Translations under genes and position numbers: made by a program | DNA from: Legionella tunisiensis | GTDB taxonomy: Bacteria; Pseudomonadota; Gammaproteobacteria; Legionellales; Legionellaceae | Length of the DNA stretch: 35,306 nucleotides | Assembly: GCF_000308315.1 (NCBI RefSeq) | Contig: NZ_CALJ01000081.1 | Span: 1 to 35,306, forward strand | Direction of reading: 5' to 3' | In this document: piece after piece, positions 19,204-29,052 of the stretch | Position numbering within the stretch: position 1 is the stretch's first letter | Layout of the letters: each line of letters opens with the position of its first letter | Notes under the pieces: model-generated | The model's database searches: none | Told to the model about the DNA's origin: nothing | What the model saw: the letters and a program-made list of their open reading frames with translations, nothing else

Positions 19204-20991
19204 ATGGTCACACATATCACTGATGTCACCCTGCGAGATGCGCATCAATGTTTAATTGCAACACGTATGCGCACCGAAGATATGTTGCCAATCTGCAAGA
19301 AGATGGATCAGGTTGGTTTTTGGGCTATGGAAGTTTGGGGGGAGCCACGTTCGATGCCTGTTTGCGTTTTTTAAAAGAAGATCCCTGGCTGCGTCTTCAG
19401 CAATTACGTCAAGCGTTACCTAATACGCAGCTATCAATGCTTTTGCGTGGGCAGAATTTATTGGGTTACCGCCACTATGCCGATGATGTTGTACAGACTT
19501 TTATACGTTTGGCTGCTAAAAATGGTGTAGATGTTTTTCGTGTTTTTGATGCTTTAAATGATGTACGTAATGTAAGAGTGGCGATAGAAAGCATTAAAGC
19601 ACAAAACATGCACAAGGGGCTATCTGTTATACCACTAGCCCAGTACATAATCTGGAAAGTTTCGTAAACATTGGGAAGTCTTTTGCTGATATTGGTTGTG
19701 ATAGTATTGCTATCAAAGATATGGCAGGTCTGCTTACGCCAACCGCAACAGTTACATTATATCAAGCGCTAGCCGATGCAACACAGTTACCTATTCATTT
19801 ACATACCCATGCTACTTCCGGTTTGGCTGGTATCTGCCATTTCCAGGCAGTATTAGCGGGTTGTCAGCACATTGATACCGCCATTTCATCTTTTTCCGGA
19901 GGTGCTTCACATCCTGCAACGGAACCTTTGGTTGCTGCTTTGGCTGGTAGCGAATTTGATACAGGACTTGATTTAAATTTATTGCTGGAAATTGCTGATT
20001 ATTTTCAAGATATACGCAAAAAATATCAGCAATTTGAAAGTGAAGCGCGTGATATTGATCCGAGGGTACAACTCTATCAGGTTCCAGGAGGAATGATTTC
20101 AAATCTCTATAGTCAGTTGAAAGAACAACACGCCCTAGACAAGATCGATGCTGTACATGAAGAAATTCCGCGAGTCCGTAAAGATCTGGGGTATCCTCCT
20201 TTAGTGACACCTACATCACAGATAGTTGGCACACAGGCTGTTTTGAATGTATTGACTGATATTCGTTACAAAACGATAACCAATGAAGTCAAATTGTATT
20301 GCCAAGGGAAATACGGTGCTGCACCGGGTAAAATCAATTCCAGTTTGCGTAAGAAAGCAATCGGGCATACCGAGGTGATCGAAGTAAGGCCTGCCGATTT
20401 GTTACCCAAAGAATTAAAGCGTCTACGAGAAGACATTAGCGAGTTCGCCCAAAATGATGAAGATGTTCTTTCTTATGCAATGTTTCCTGAAATTGGTAAG
20501 CAGTTTTTAGAGCAGCGCAAGGCCAATACTCTGCAACCCGAACCTTTAATAATCAGTCGTTCTCCAGCATCAAGTGATAGACTATCAGAGTTTGATATTG
20601 CCTTGCACGGCGAAAGCTACCATATAAAAATTGCTGGCTACGGAACTCGTGAGCAAGGCCAGCAAGCTTGTTTTTATGGGTTGATGGTGTACCAGAGGAA
20701 GTCATTATTAGTCTTGAAGATGCAGAAGAAACTAGCTTATCAACTACAGCTAAACGTCCTTCCGGGCCAGGTGACATTACTGTTGCTATGCCAGGTAACA
20801 TTGTCAGCGTCAATGTTACTGTTGGTGATAAAGTGACTAAAGGACAGACTTTATTAGTACTGGAAGCCATGAAAATGGAAACTGAAATTCAAGCGCCTTT
20901 TAATGGTACAGTAGCGGATGTTTTTTGCCAGAAAGGTGATAAGGTAATGCCGACTCAGGTTTTGGTCTATTTATTACCAAATAGTGATTAA
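19204..20991 (+). CDS. oadA: OadA/PycB-type carboxyltransferase subunit (pyruvate carboxylase subunit B or oxaloacetate decarboxylase alpha), three frameshifts
   Basis: Restored length is 596 residues, normal for the family. The start is the ATG at 19204. The carboxyltransferase TIM barrel begins [24 protein letters not shown] and shows [33 protein letters not shown] and the metal-ligand stretch HLHTHATSG. The conserved PGGMISNL follows, and the C-terminal biotinyl domain ends with [12 protein letters not shown]. Missing bases are in G6 (19337-19342), G4 (19616-19619) and T5 (20671-20675). No membrane (beta) or gamma subunit is nearby, which favours a soluble two-subunit pyruvate carboxylase using an AccC-type partner over a sodium-pumping decarboxylase; this is inference. 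Confidence 0.88.
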
Positions 20992-21032
20992 TAGGGATAT
21001 GAGTGAGTGTATTCTGTTTATTACAAAGCCAG

Positions 21033-21996
21033 CTACGAACATTTTTGTCCAGCCTTTAAAAATACGTTCTTTAATACCTTGCCAGCGTTCTTGTTCGGGT
21101 GGGAGTTCAATGGCAATACAAGAGGCAGGTGATTGATCCGCATACCGAAGTTGGTAATAAAGCTCAAAGGCAGTGTCTTCCGGTGAGGCTGGAAATTGGT
21201 AAAACAGTTCGCTGGTAAGCTGTGGTAGATTGGCAAAGGCAAGCACATAAACAGGTTTGGTGCTCTGCTGGCAGAAAGCAAGCAGGCTGGTACTATCTGG
21301 AAAGCAATAGAGAGGTTTTTCAGGTTGATAATGGCTATCTAATTTTCCTGGCACTCTAATAGTGCTGCTGTTTTTTAATTGTTTGTTTGGCAAAATGGTA
21401 TTAAGTTCCAGTTCATCAATAAGTCCGGGGCGCAGGATTTGATAACCGTCGGGATCAATGGCTGCCACGATGGTTGACTCAATTCCAATTTGACAGCGTC
21501 CCCCATCTAAAATTAGTAAATCTTGTTGTTGAAAACTATGCTGAACATGCTCTGCCGTTGTGGGGCTAATTTTACCGAAGGGATTTGCTGAGGGTGCTAC
21601 TAGCGGGGCCCCAAGTTGCTTTAAGAGCGTTTGAGCAATTGGGTGTTTAGGACAACGCAAAGCCACGGTATCTTGTCCCCCTGTTATTAATGGACTCACT
21701 TGCCCCGGTTTGCTTTTCATGACCAGTGTTAAGGGGCCAGGCCAGAAGTGTTCAATTAGGGCCTGTGCATAATCAGGGATAAATTGTACCCATTTGGATA
21801 AGTCCCAATTTTCTGCAACATGCATAATGAGAGGGTGACTAAGAGGCCTATTTTTAATTGCATAGATTTTTCTAATCGCTGCTTCATTCTCAGCATTTCC
21901 TGCAAGCCCATAAACTGTTTCGGTAGGTATAGCAACGATCTCGCCTCGTTTTAGATAGGAGACAGCGAGTTCGAGATGAGTAGTAATAGTGCTCAT
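21033..21996 (-). CDS. tsaC: Sua5/YrdC threonylcarbamoyl-AMP synthase
   Basis: The enzyme makes threonylcarbamoyl-AMP, the precursor of t6A37 in tRNA. The YrdC domain fills residues 1-200 (KRGEIVAIPTETVYGLAGNA, KNRPLSHPL, FWPGPLTLV, VALRCPKHP, GAPLVAPSANPFG, GIESTIV). A Sua5-type C-terminal domain follows (YQPEKPLY...VLAFANLP). As read, the frame runs to 20974 and overlaps the end of the oadA-type gene. Removing one base at CC 21053-21054 gives a shorter tail ending at 21033 (320 residues), which fits the family end better; both ends are possible. Confidence 0.88.
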
Positions 21997-22448
21997 ATTT
22001 AATTAATACATCCTTTGGCCATAAGGGCAGTGTGGAATTATTACCCAAAATTACTAGCAGGCAAACAATTATTTAACGCGAGTTCGATGTAAAACACAGA
22101 TTTTTGTTTTTATATCGGCTAAACGAACGTTAAATAATAACAAAGATGATTTTACCAGATGCAGTGGTATTTATTCTGTTGGGCCGAAAAATTTAATAAT
22201 TTAAAAATAAAAAACTATGTTAGTTTGACATGAATACCTGTAAGATATTGTCGACGGATTTTAGCGAAGGCCAACCTCAGGAAAATATGCTTAATCTGAA
22301 ATCCGAAATTCGACTTGACGGGGATATTCCAACAATCCTTGTTAGAGCATTTAAAATTGCTTAATTTCTAAAAAATTGGCAGGGAAAATGCTAGCAAAGA
22401 TGGGTACTCCCGGACGAGTCCTCATGCATACTTTAAGGAGAAAGATTA
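21997..22448. other. 452-bp intergenic region upstream of the protease gene
   Basis: No coding potential seen. It carries the inverted repeat at 22068-22138. A second potential stem pairs CGGATTTTAG (22255-22264) with CTGAAATCCG (22296-22305), one G-T pair. A TTGACA at 22225-22230 could be a -35, but the -10 is poor. A strong ribosome site (AAGGAGAAAG) precedes the ATG at 22449. The long, structured upstream region suggests that this protease gene is regulated, as is known for secreted Legionella proteases. Confidence 0.45.
22068..22138. repeat. Inverted repeat in the proA upstream region
   Basis: ATTATTTAAC (22068-22077) pairs perfectly with GTTAAATAAT (22129-22138). After a short bulge GTTCG (22082-22086) pairs with CGAAC (22124-22128). 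The loop is about 37 bases. It sits between the divergent tsaC and proA genes, so it could be an operator or a remnant of a small mobile repeat. Confidence 0.45.
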
Positions 22449-24102
22449 ATGCGTATAAATTTTCATTTATCCCCTGTAGCCGCTTGCTTGGCTTTAACCT
22501 TAGTCTCTTCCGCTAACGCGGCTGAGCCACTTCCTTTAGATCAGGTTTCATTGCAACATTTACAGCAGCAGTTTTATCTGTCATTACCGAATGTAAAGCC
22601 TGTCAATTCTGCCTCTGCTGATGTTTTACAATTCGTAAAGCAACACAAAGACAAAAATCAGGTAAGACATGTTCGTATGCAACAGTACTATGCTGGTTTC
22701 CTTGTCTTTGGCGGTTATGCCATTATGCATAGTGATAGCTCTATAAATAACTTGTTAAATACACAAAAAGATGTGCAAATGAATGGTACAGTCTATCGTG
22801 GCTTGCAGGTGGAATTAGGGGAGCCCCCGGAAGATTTTGTTAAAAATTCCAACAAAATATTGCAACAGTTTAAAGCAAAATTTGAAAACAAAGACGTGAG
22901 TGAAGAGCAGATAACTCCTATCATTTATATTGATGATAAACATCAAGCTCATTGGGCATATAAAGCCAGTGTTTTTGTACGTTATGATCATCAAATTCCA
23001 GAGAGACCAACAGCCATCCTTGATGCGAAATCACTGAAACCTTTTGTGGAATGGAATGATATTAAAACAGCCGTTCGTACAGCTGTGAAAGGAATTGGAT
23101 TTGGCGGCAATACTAAAATTGGAGAGTATGTTTTTGGTAAAAACTATCCCTTTCTTGAAATAACTCGTGATAATAAAAAGAACGCTGTTATATGGAAAAT
23201 GAACATGTAAAAGTAGTTGATATGGAGCATGATTATTTTTCTCCAAATGATCCGATGAAATTTAATTGCAAAAAGAATGGTAATACGGTAGCTGATGCAT
23301 TCTGGACTGGTTATAAATCGGATGGATATGATAGAGAAAATGGTGCTTTTTCACCTACTAATGATGCTCTATATGTAGGCTATGTCATTAAGCGTATGTA
23401 CCATGATTGGTATGGTGTTGAAGTTTTAGTCAAAAGGAATGGTTCTCCCATGCAAATAGTGATGCGTGTTCATTATGGCGAAGGCTATGAGAATGCGTAT
23501 TGGGATGGTAGACAAATGACTTTTGGAGATGGTGATGCCACGATGTACCCTTTAGTCTCACTAGGTATTGGAGGTCATGAAATTAGCCATGGTTTCACCG
23601 AACAACATTCAGCATTAGAGTATTTTGGTCAGTCAGGCGGGATGAATGAATCATTTTCTGATATGGCTGCACAAGCTGCTGAATATTATTCAAGTGGAAA
23701 AATAATTGGTTGATTGGTGCGGAAATTGTGAAAGAAAACAGTGGACGTGATGTTTTTCGATACATGGACAAGCCAAGTCGTGATGGCCATTCCATTGATT
23801 CCGCAGATGAATATTATGGGGGATTGGATGTCCATCATTCAAGCGGCGTGTTTAACCGTTTATTCTATTTGATGGCTAATCAATCTGATTGGAATACGCG
23901 TAAAGCGTTTGATGTGATGATCAAAGCCAATATGGATTATTGGACCCCTTATTCAACGTTTGATGAAGGAGGCTGTGGCGTTTTGCGAGCGGCAAAAGAT
24001 TTAGGTTACTCTCTAAGCGAGTTAAAGAAAACACTGAACGCAGTTGCTATTAATTATCAACTATGTGAGAACCCTAAGCCAATTCCGCTCCCTTCTATCT
24101 AA
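22449..24102 (+). CDS. proA: ProA/Msp-like secreted zinc metalloprotease (M4, thermolysin family), two frameshifts
   Basis: Restored length is 551 residues (L. pneumophila ProA/Msp about 543). A Sec signal peptide ends near ANA (about residue 24). An FTP/PepSY-like propeptide follows (residues about 25-205). The catalytic domain has HEISH (23576-23590) with the third zinc ligand in GGMNESFSD, and the C-terminal helical lobe with the proton-donor region DVHHSSGVFNRLFY. One base is missing near 23186 and one in the A5 run 23698-23702; with both added the product is continuous. The enzyme is expected to be exported by Sec and the type II (Lsp) system and to degrade proteins outside the cell. The 3' end overlaps the next gene by 8 bases. 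Confidence 0.93.
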
Positions 24103-24937
24103 TATCATAAAATTTGACCAGACGTTGTGCTATGGCGTCTGGTTGCTCCATATGAATGTGGTGACCACCTTTCATTTGGTTTATCTGTAGATTGTTAACT
24201 GCCTTTATACGTTCTTGCATGTCAAAATCTTTAAAAACAAAGCCATTATCAGCCAAAATCAAAAGACTTCTGGCAGTAATACCTTGTAAGCAGGCTAATA
24301 TTTGTCCTTCGGTCATGTATAACGGCGTTGGATTTAATAAGCGTCGGTCATGTCGCCAATAAAATGACTCTTTCTTTTTAACGAGGCCTCGTTGACAAAT
24401 AATTTGTGCATGTTCAAGTGATAAATAACCCCGTTTAGCACGTGCTTGAGCAGCTAAATCAACAGATTGATAAGGTTTGGCTTCTTTATCATCTCCTTTA
24501 AGATGATGGAGATATTGCGTCAATTGTTTGCGGCAAGTTTGTTCTGGTTGAGAAAAAGGACCTAAGCCCTCTATCAAAATTAATGAAAGGATTTGTTCTG
24601 CTGCAATCCCAGCAATCAGGCTGGCCAGGCAGGCTCCCATTGAATGTCCTAACAAGTGAAAATGTTTGAATCCTAAAGCCTGAATAATTTGTAAACAGGT
24701 AAAAATACCATCGCTGAAGTGATAGTAGCAGCCCTCAGGCAGATGAGAAGAATGGCCATGGCCAGGCAAATCAACAGCGAGCAAATAAAATTGTTTTTCT
24801 AGATAAGGGGCTAATAGATCAAAGGAATTGGCATTATCAAGCCAACCATGTAGAGCCAACATAGGAGGTAATGCGGGATTTCCCCAAGCTTTACCTGCAA
24901 TAGTAAACCCAGGTATGGTAACAGTGAATGCGTTCAT
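24095..24937 (-). CDS. Alpha/beta hydrolase
   Basis: The 280-residue protein is intact and is an esterase/lipase-like hydrolase of the alpha/beta fold. An HGWLDNANSFD oxyanion segment (residues 30-40) is followed by the nucleophile elbow GHSMG with Ser99, LILIEGLGP and a C-terminal GGHHIHME with the likely catalytic His (259 or 260). There is no signal peptide, so it is probably cytoplasmic. It resembles the SERHL/MEST-like group; substrate unknown. It converges with proA, overlapping its end by 8 bases. Confidence 0.8.
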   Translation of the reverse strand: MNAFTVTIPGFTIAGKAWGNPALPPMLALHGWLDNANSFDLLAPYLEKQFYLLAVDLPGHGHSSHLPEGCYYHFSDGIFTCLQIIQALGFKHFHLLGHSMGACLASLIAGIAAEQILSLILIEGLGPFSQPEQTCRKQLTQYLHHLKGDDKEAKPYQSVDLAAQARAKRGYLSLEHAQIICQRGLVKKKESFYWRHDRRLLNPTPLYMTEGQILACLQGITARSLLILADNGFVFKDFDMQERIKAVNNLQINQMKGGHHIHMEQPDAIAQRLVKFYDIR

Positions 24938-25048
24938 AAACGGATAATAAAGAAAATCGTCTAATCATTCATGTTACCTAAACCAGCAGAATGATAAAAG
25001 TAGGTGTTAGTTACCGCTTATTACTGCGGTTAGTGGTATGCTTAATTC

Positions 25049-25840
25049 ATGGGTTTTAAAATTTTTAGTGTTGCCATGCAAAAACAACAACGAAGCCTGT
25101 CTCTTATAACCTATAACATTCATAAGGGTTTTGGTTTTAGTAAACGTTTTTTATTACCTGAAATGCGAGAGGCGTTATTAACCTTAAGTCCTGATTTTGT
25201 TTTTCTGCAAGAAGTTCAGGGCGAGCATAGGCGACGGGAAAAACGCATTGGTGCCTGGCCTGATGCCCCTCAATTTGAATACATTGCAGAAAAAATATGG
25301 CCTCATTATCTTTATGCAAAAAATGCAATTTATCAATCAGGCCATCATGGGAATGCCATTTTAAGTAAATATCCTTTCGATCGATTCGAGAATATTAATT
25401 TATCTTCAATGAATCGTGCTTCGCGTAGTATATTGCACAGTCAGATCAAAATAGGAGAAGGGCAACAGCAAATTAATGTCCATCTACTTTGCGTTCATCT
25501 TGGTTTATTCAAGACAGAACGTTTCTCGCAGTGTAATGCATTGATGCAGCGAATCAGTGAAGCAGTACCAGAACATGAACCTTTGCTTATGGCTGGTGAT
25601 TTTAATGACTGGCGTCATCATTTATCAAAACCATTGGCGGAAGAATTAGGTATTAATGAGGCCTTTTACAGCATGAAAGGTCGTCATGCTCGCTCATTCC
25701 CAGCAATACAACCAGCCTTTTGTGTAGATCGGATTTATTTTCGTGGAATGCGGGTTTCGGATGTATATTGCTTAAAAGGCAAACCTTGGCGCATGTTATC
25801 AGATCACGTGCCCTTACTGGCTCGTTTTGAATTTATTTAG
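25049..25840 (+). CDS. Endonuclease/exonuclease/phosphatase (EEP) family protein
   Basis: Up to 263 residues; a second possible ATG at 25076 would give 254, and neither has a clear ribosome site. The EEP core is complete: LITYNIHKGFG (metal-site Asn), LQEVQ (metal-binding Glu), GHHGNAILSKYP, LLCVHLGL, MAGDFNDW (catalytic Asp and Asn), CVDRIYF and LSDHVPLLARF (catalytic His). Such proteins cleave phosphodiesters in nucleic acids or phosphoinositides; the sequence does not tell which. No signal peptide is seen. Confidence 0.85.
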   Translation: MGFKIFSVAMQKQQRSLSLITYNIHKGFGFSKRFLLPEMREALLTLSPDFVFLQEVQGEHRRREKRIGAWPDAPQFEYIAEKIWPHYLYAKNAIYQSGHHGNAILSKYPFDRFENINLSSMNRASRSILHSQIKIGEGQQQINVHLLCVHLGLFKTERFSQCNALMQRISEAVPEHEPLLMAGDFNDWRHHLSKPLAEELGINEAFYSMKGRHARSFPAIQPAFCVDRIYFRGMRVSDVYCLKGKPWRMLSDHVPLLARFEFI

Positions 25841-25844
25841 CACA

Positions 25845-25916
25845 GGACTTACGCAAAATCCCGAGCTCTTCATTAAAATCCAGTTTTGTCTCGCTCTCAA
25901 ATTTTCACGTAAGTCC
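25845..25916. mobile_element. 72-bp MITE-like element or IS-end remnant
   Basis: The perfect 9-bp termini GGACTTACG (25845-25853) and CGTAAGTCC (25908-25916) extend inward as imperfect arms of about 22 bp. The GGACTTACG end looks like an insertion-sequence terminal repeat. There is no transposase and no clear target duplication; the 72-bp interior is non-coding. It lies 4 bases after the EEP stop. Confidence 0.5.
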
Positions 25917-25945
25917 AGTAACCATTTGGTGCAAATTAACAATAA

Positions 25946-25972
25946 GGAAGCGGCAAGTAGGGTGCCGCTTCC
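25946..25972 (-). terminator. Strong hairpin terminator after the aldolase gene
   Basis: GGAAGCGGCA (25946-25955) and TGCCGCTTCC (25963-25972) form a perfect 10-bp, G+C-rich stem with a 7-base loop. On the minus strand it is followed by TTATTGTTAATTT and begins 8 bases after the fba stop. It could also end transcripts from the EEP gene on the plus strand. Confidence 0.8.
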
Positions 25973-25980
25973 TCAAGTCC

Positions 25981-26991
25981 TTATTCCATATTTCCTTGGT
26001 ATTCACCAAAACAAGCTGCACTATTTAAGCGTGCGCGCTTAAGTAAGGCGTCTTGGGCTGCTTTAATATTAGTAGGTTTGCCGCCCCAGGCTTGTAGACA
26101 ATCTTCTTGTAACGCTCTTCCATAAGAGAAACTCAGATTCCAGGGTTGATAACCTGTGCTATTGATTGCATTCAGATTGGCAGTAGCTTGTTGCGGTGAT
26201 TGACCGCCAGATAAGAAATTAATGGTTGGGACTGCGGCCGGTACATTATTGCGGAAGACACTAATGGTGTAATCGGCAACTTCTTCTGCTGAGCTAAACG
26301 GAGCAGTTTCTTTACCCGAAGTCACCATACTTGGTTTCAAGACGATGTGCTCTAAATCAACCTGGTGAATGAATAAAGCATGGAAAAGCTCATGCAGTAC
26401 CATTTCGCAGGCCTCGGCACAATGTTCAATGGAATGATTTCCATCCATCAACACTTCTGGTTCAACAATAGGAACAATACCGACTGATTGACAGGTTGCA
26501 GCATAGCGAGCAAGCATTTCAGCCCCTGCTTTAATAGCTGTTAAGCTAGGCGTGTATTCACTGATGGTATAAACATTGCGCCATTTTGCAAATTTTGCAC
26601 CTAATTTTTTAAAATGCTCCAGGCGTTCAACCAGACCATCTAAACCTTGGGTTACTTTTTCATTATCAGTATTGGCTAAAGTGACTAAACCTTTGTCTAC
26701 TTTAATACCTGGAATAATGCCTTTCTTGGCAAACAAGTCAGCGATAGCTGTTCCTTGATCATCTTTATGTTGAAACGTTTCTTCAAACAGGATGACAGCG
26801 TTAATGTATTGTTCCAAATCAGGCGTAGTGGCAAGCAAGTGGCGATATGTACGACGATTTTCTTCTGTGTTTTCAAGGCCAATTGCCTCAAATCGTTTAC
26901 CAATCGTACCGCTGCTCTCATCAGCGGCTAAAATGCCTTTACCATCTTGCAGTAAATGGTCCATCGTTGCTGATAATTCATCGTAATACAT
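25981..26991 (-). CDS. fba: Class I fructose-bisphosphate aldolase
   Basis: The 336-residue protein splits fructose 1,6-bisphosphate into dihydroxyacetone phosphate and glyceraldehyde 3-phosphate. It is of the class I, Schiff-base type found in animals and some bacteria: GILAADESSGTIGKR near the N-terminus, GIKVDKG, AKWR (Lys136), PIVEPEV and HIVLKPSMVT with Schiff-base Lys219, then FLSGGQSPQQAT. The usual C-terminal Tyr is not the last residue here (the end is YQGNME). The frame is intact. Confidence 0.94.
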   Translation of the reverse strand: MYYDELSATMDHLLQDGKGILAADESSGTIGKRFEAIGLENTEENRRTYRHLLATTPDLEQYINAVILFEETFQHKDDQGTAIADLFAKKGIIPGIKVDKGLVTLANTDNEKVTQGLDGLVERLEHFKKLGAKFAKWRNVYTISEYTPSLTAIKAGAEMLARYAATCQSVGIVPIVEPEVLMDGNHSIEHCAEACEMVLHELFHALFIHQVDLEHIVLKPSMVTSGKETAPFSSAEEVADYTISVFRNNVPAAVPTINFLSGGQSPQQATANLNAINSTGYQPWNLSFSYGRALQEDCLQAWGGKPTNIKAAQDALLKRARLNSAACFGEYQGNME

Positions 26992-27020
26992 AATAGTTTA
27001 TTCTCCTCTCGTTAAAACGG

Positions 27021-27764
27021 TTATTTACTAGGACTTGAAATGTATTTTTCTCGAATAATTTGTTGCATAGCAAACCCTTTATCTTTTAGATAATTGAAAG
27101 CATCGTCGATCATACCGGGATTTCCACCACAAATAAATCATATCTTCTGAGGGGTTTAGATTCAGGTCGGGAAAGGCGTGTTGCACATAACCTCTATATT
27201 CATGGGGTCCTAAGGTACTTTCTTGTTCTCGACTCAAGTGGGCGCGGAAAATGACTTGCGGATACTGAGCAGCAAAAGCAATAAATTCATCAAGATAAAG
27301 GATGTCTTCATGCTTTTGTACTCCCTGCAGAATAACAACTCGAAGTTCTGGATTAATTTGTAAACGTTTTTTCAGTTCATTAATCATCGCTCGATAAGGA
27401 GTGACGCCAGTACTGGTTGCTACCAAAATATAGCGTTTAGGCATCTCTTCTTTGAGAATTAGGCGTCCAAAGGGCCCATTAATATTGATTTTATCGCCTG
27501 GTTTTAAGTTGAACAGTAAATCAGTACCTGGTCCGTCAGCCACATAACCTGCTGCAAATTCGATATAATTGTTTTGTATAGGAACATTAGCGATACTATA
27601 ACTACGTTTGAGCATTTTACCATCCCGTTCAAAATGAATAGTGATAAATTGCCCGGGAAGATAAGCAAATGGTGGGGATTGTTCAGTTTTGAAAATAAAA
27701 TGTTTACTTTTGAAGAAAGCATAAAAGCGTCTTCCAGAGTAATGGGAAAGGTATTGACTTGCAT
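27021..27764 (-). CDS. fpr: Ferredoxin/flavodoxin-NADP reductase (FNR family), two frameshifts
   Basis: Restored length is 247 residues (E. coli Fpr 248). The FAD-binding half shows LPGQF and KRSYSIAN; the NADP half shows TSTGVTPYRAMINEL and, once repaired, YLCGNPGMIDD. One base is missing in the T4 run 27708-27711 and one extra base lies at 27127-27128; the restored tail ends at 27021. The enzyme moves electrons between NADPH and ferredoxin or flavodoxin. It shares a divergent upstream region with the IcmC-like gene. Confidence 0.85.
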
Positions 27765-27856
27765 AATAATTACAACTTGATTAGGAAACCCACTAATATA
27801 GGGGAAAAATTATGCATTGCAAGAGTTGATAGAAGAATTAAGTATATAATTAGAAT

Positions 27857-28387
27857 ATGAATAGCACTGACTTAATCACAATGATTGGCAATTTGAGCCG
27901 ATCTCTCTTTCCTGTGCAACATCTTCTTTCAGGGGGTGCTTATTTACTTGGCATCGTATTTTTCATGACTGCCATAACAAAACTCAGGAAAATTGGTGAT
28001 CATCGGGCAAATTCTTCTTCTCAAGAAAGGATGTTTGTACCCCTCGCCTACATCATCGGTGGTTCCGCGTTGTTATTTTTGCCTACGGCAGTACAAAATT
28101 TATCTAATACTACGTTTGGTACGGGCAATGTTTTGCAATATGCCAATTATAATCCTTATGATATTTATAGTTCGATGGGCTTAGTCATTCAGACAGCGGG
28201 TTTAATCTGGTTTATTCGGGGTTGCGTACTATTAGTCACAGCGAGTGAACCAGGAGTACAGCAGGGGGGTAAAGGGCTGGCATTTCTTTTTGCAGGCATT
28301 TTAGCCATGAATTTTGAAAATACCACGGCCTTTTTAACTACGGTAATGGGAAAAATACAAGCATTCAGCATGCAGTTTGTCAGCTAA
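27857..28387 (+). CDS. IcmC/DotE/DotV-like inner-membrane protein
   Basis: The 176-residue protein has four likely membrane segments (about residues 22-40, 62-80, 104-126 and 142-164) with the layout of the IcmC/DotE/DotV family of Dot/Icm type IVB secretion proteins: an N-terminal periplasmic stub, GGAYLLGIVFFMTAITKLR, then a conserved Gly/Pro-rich loop. The assignment rests on overall pattern. A core dot/icm cluster is not visible nearby, so this would be an outlying component or a paralogue. TATAAT at 27845-27850 is only 7 bases before the ATG and unlikely to be its -10. It is followed by a secreted protein 71 bases away. Confidence 0.65.
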   Translation: MNSTDLITMIGNLSRSLFPVQHLLSGGAYLLGIVFFMTAITKLRKIGDHRANSSSQERMFVPLAYIIGGSALLFLPTAVQNLSNTTFGTGNVLQYANYNPYDIYSSMGLVIQTAGLIWFIRGCVLLVTASEPGVQQGGKGLAFLFAGILAMNFENTTAFLTTVMGKIQAFSMQFVS

Positions 28388-28458
28388 AATAAAGTATATG
28401 ATTGTATTTACCTATTAAAACAAGAAGGTTGTGTTCACAGTGGCCTTAAGGAGTAGCG

Positions 28459-28998
28459 ATGAAAAGGAATTATCAATGCGTCTTGGCTGGTTTAATTCTA
28501 TTTCCTGTTCTGCTTTTTGCTGCTAATACAGGCACTGAACTGAAACCAAGTTTGATTTTAAAACACATTAAAGTGATTAAAACGGGTGAACCTGCCGGTG
28601 ATGAACTTTATTTTGATATTAGTACCTATCGTGCTGGAAAACCTGTCCATTATGCACGTATTCCTGAGCTACCTAATCATTGGATTTCGCAAATTATGGA
28701 TAAAATCAGAGGGGTTAATTTGTGGTCTGAAACGTTGGCAGCAGGAGAAGCTGTTACAGTCATTTTGTCTTTGAATGAAGCAGATGCTGCTCCTTGGAAT
28801 AATGATGATCTCATTGGTTCAGTAAAAATACAGTTAAAAAATGAAGGGGGAGCCTTACAGACACGCTGGAGCATTCCGAATCGCAGCGATAGTCTGATAA
28901 CGACCTCTGGTCCTGCTGGTGATATTCATAGCTTTGAATTGATGAGTGAGAATGGTAATTATGAAATCTCTATTCGTTTGCAGTCACAAGCGAAGTGA
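28459..28998 (+). CDS. Secreted protein of unknown function
   Basis: The ATG at 28459 has a strong AAGGAG site. A signal peptide (about residues 1-22, ending near FAA) precedes a 157-residue, beta-rich domain. I recognise no family. The repeated pattern of charged and hydrophobic residues suggests a compact periplasmic domain. It follows the IcmC-like gene after 71 bases in the same direction, which suggests co-expression and possibly a link to the secretion apparatus. Confidence 0.6.
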   Translation: MKRNYQCVLAGLILFPVLLFAANTGTELKPSLILKHIKVIKTGEPAGDELYFDISTYRAGKPVHYARIPELPNHWISQIMDKIRGVNLWSETLAAGEAVTVILSLNEADAAPWNNDDLIGSVKIQLKNEGGALQTRWSIPNRSDSLITTSGPAGDIHSFELMSENGNYEISIRLQSQAK

Positions 28999-29052
28999 GT
29001 GCGTCGATATTGTTCAGGGCTGGTAGATATTACTCAGAGCACAGTCGGCAAC

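Noticed and set aside
19204-20991. Sodium-pumping oxaloacetate decarboxylase complex
   Set aside because: Only the alpha-type subunit is present; no beta or gamma membrane subunit adjoins it.
25827-26042. 71-codon plus-strand ORF after the EEP gene
   Set aside because: It runs through the MITE-like element, the terminator and the antisense of the aldolase end; no ribosome site and no plausible protein.
27845-27850. TATAAT as the -10 of the IcmC-like gene
   Set aside because: It lies 7 bases before the ATG, which would put the transcript start at or inside the start codon, and no -35 is visible.
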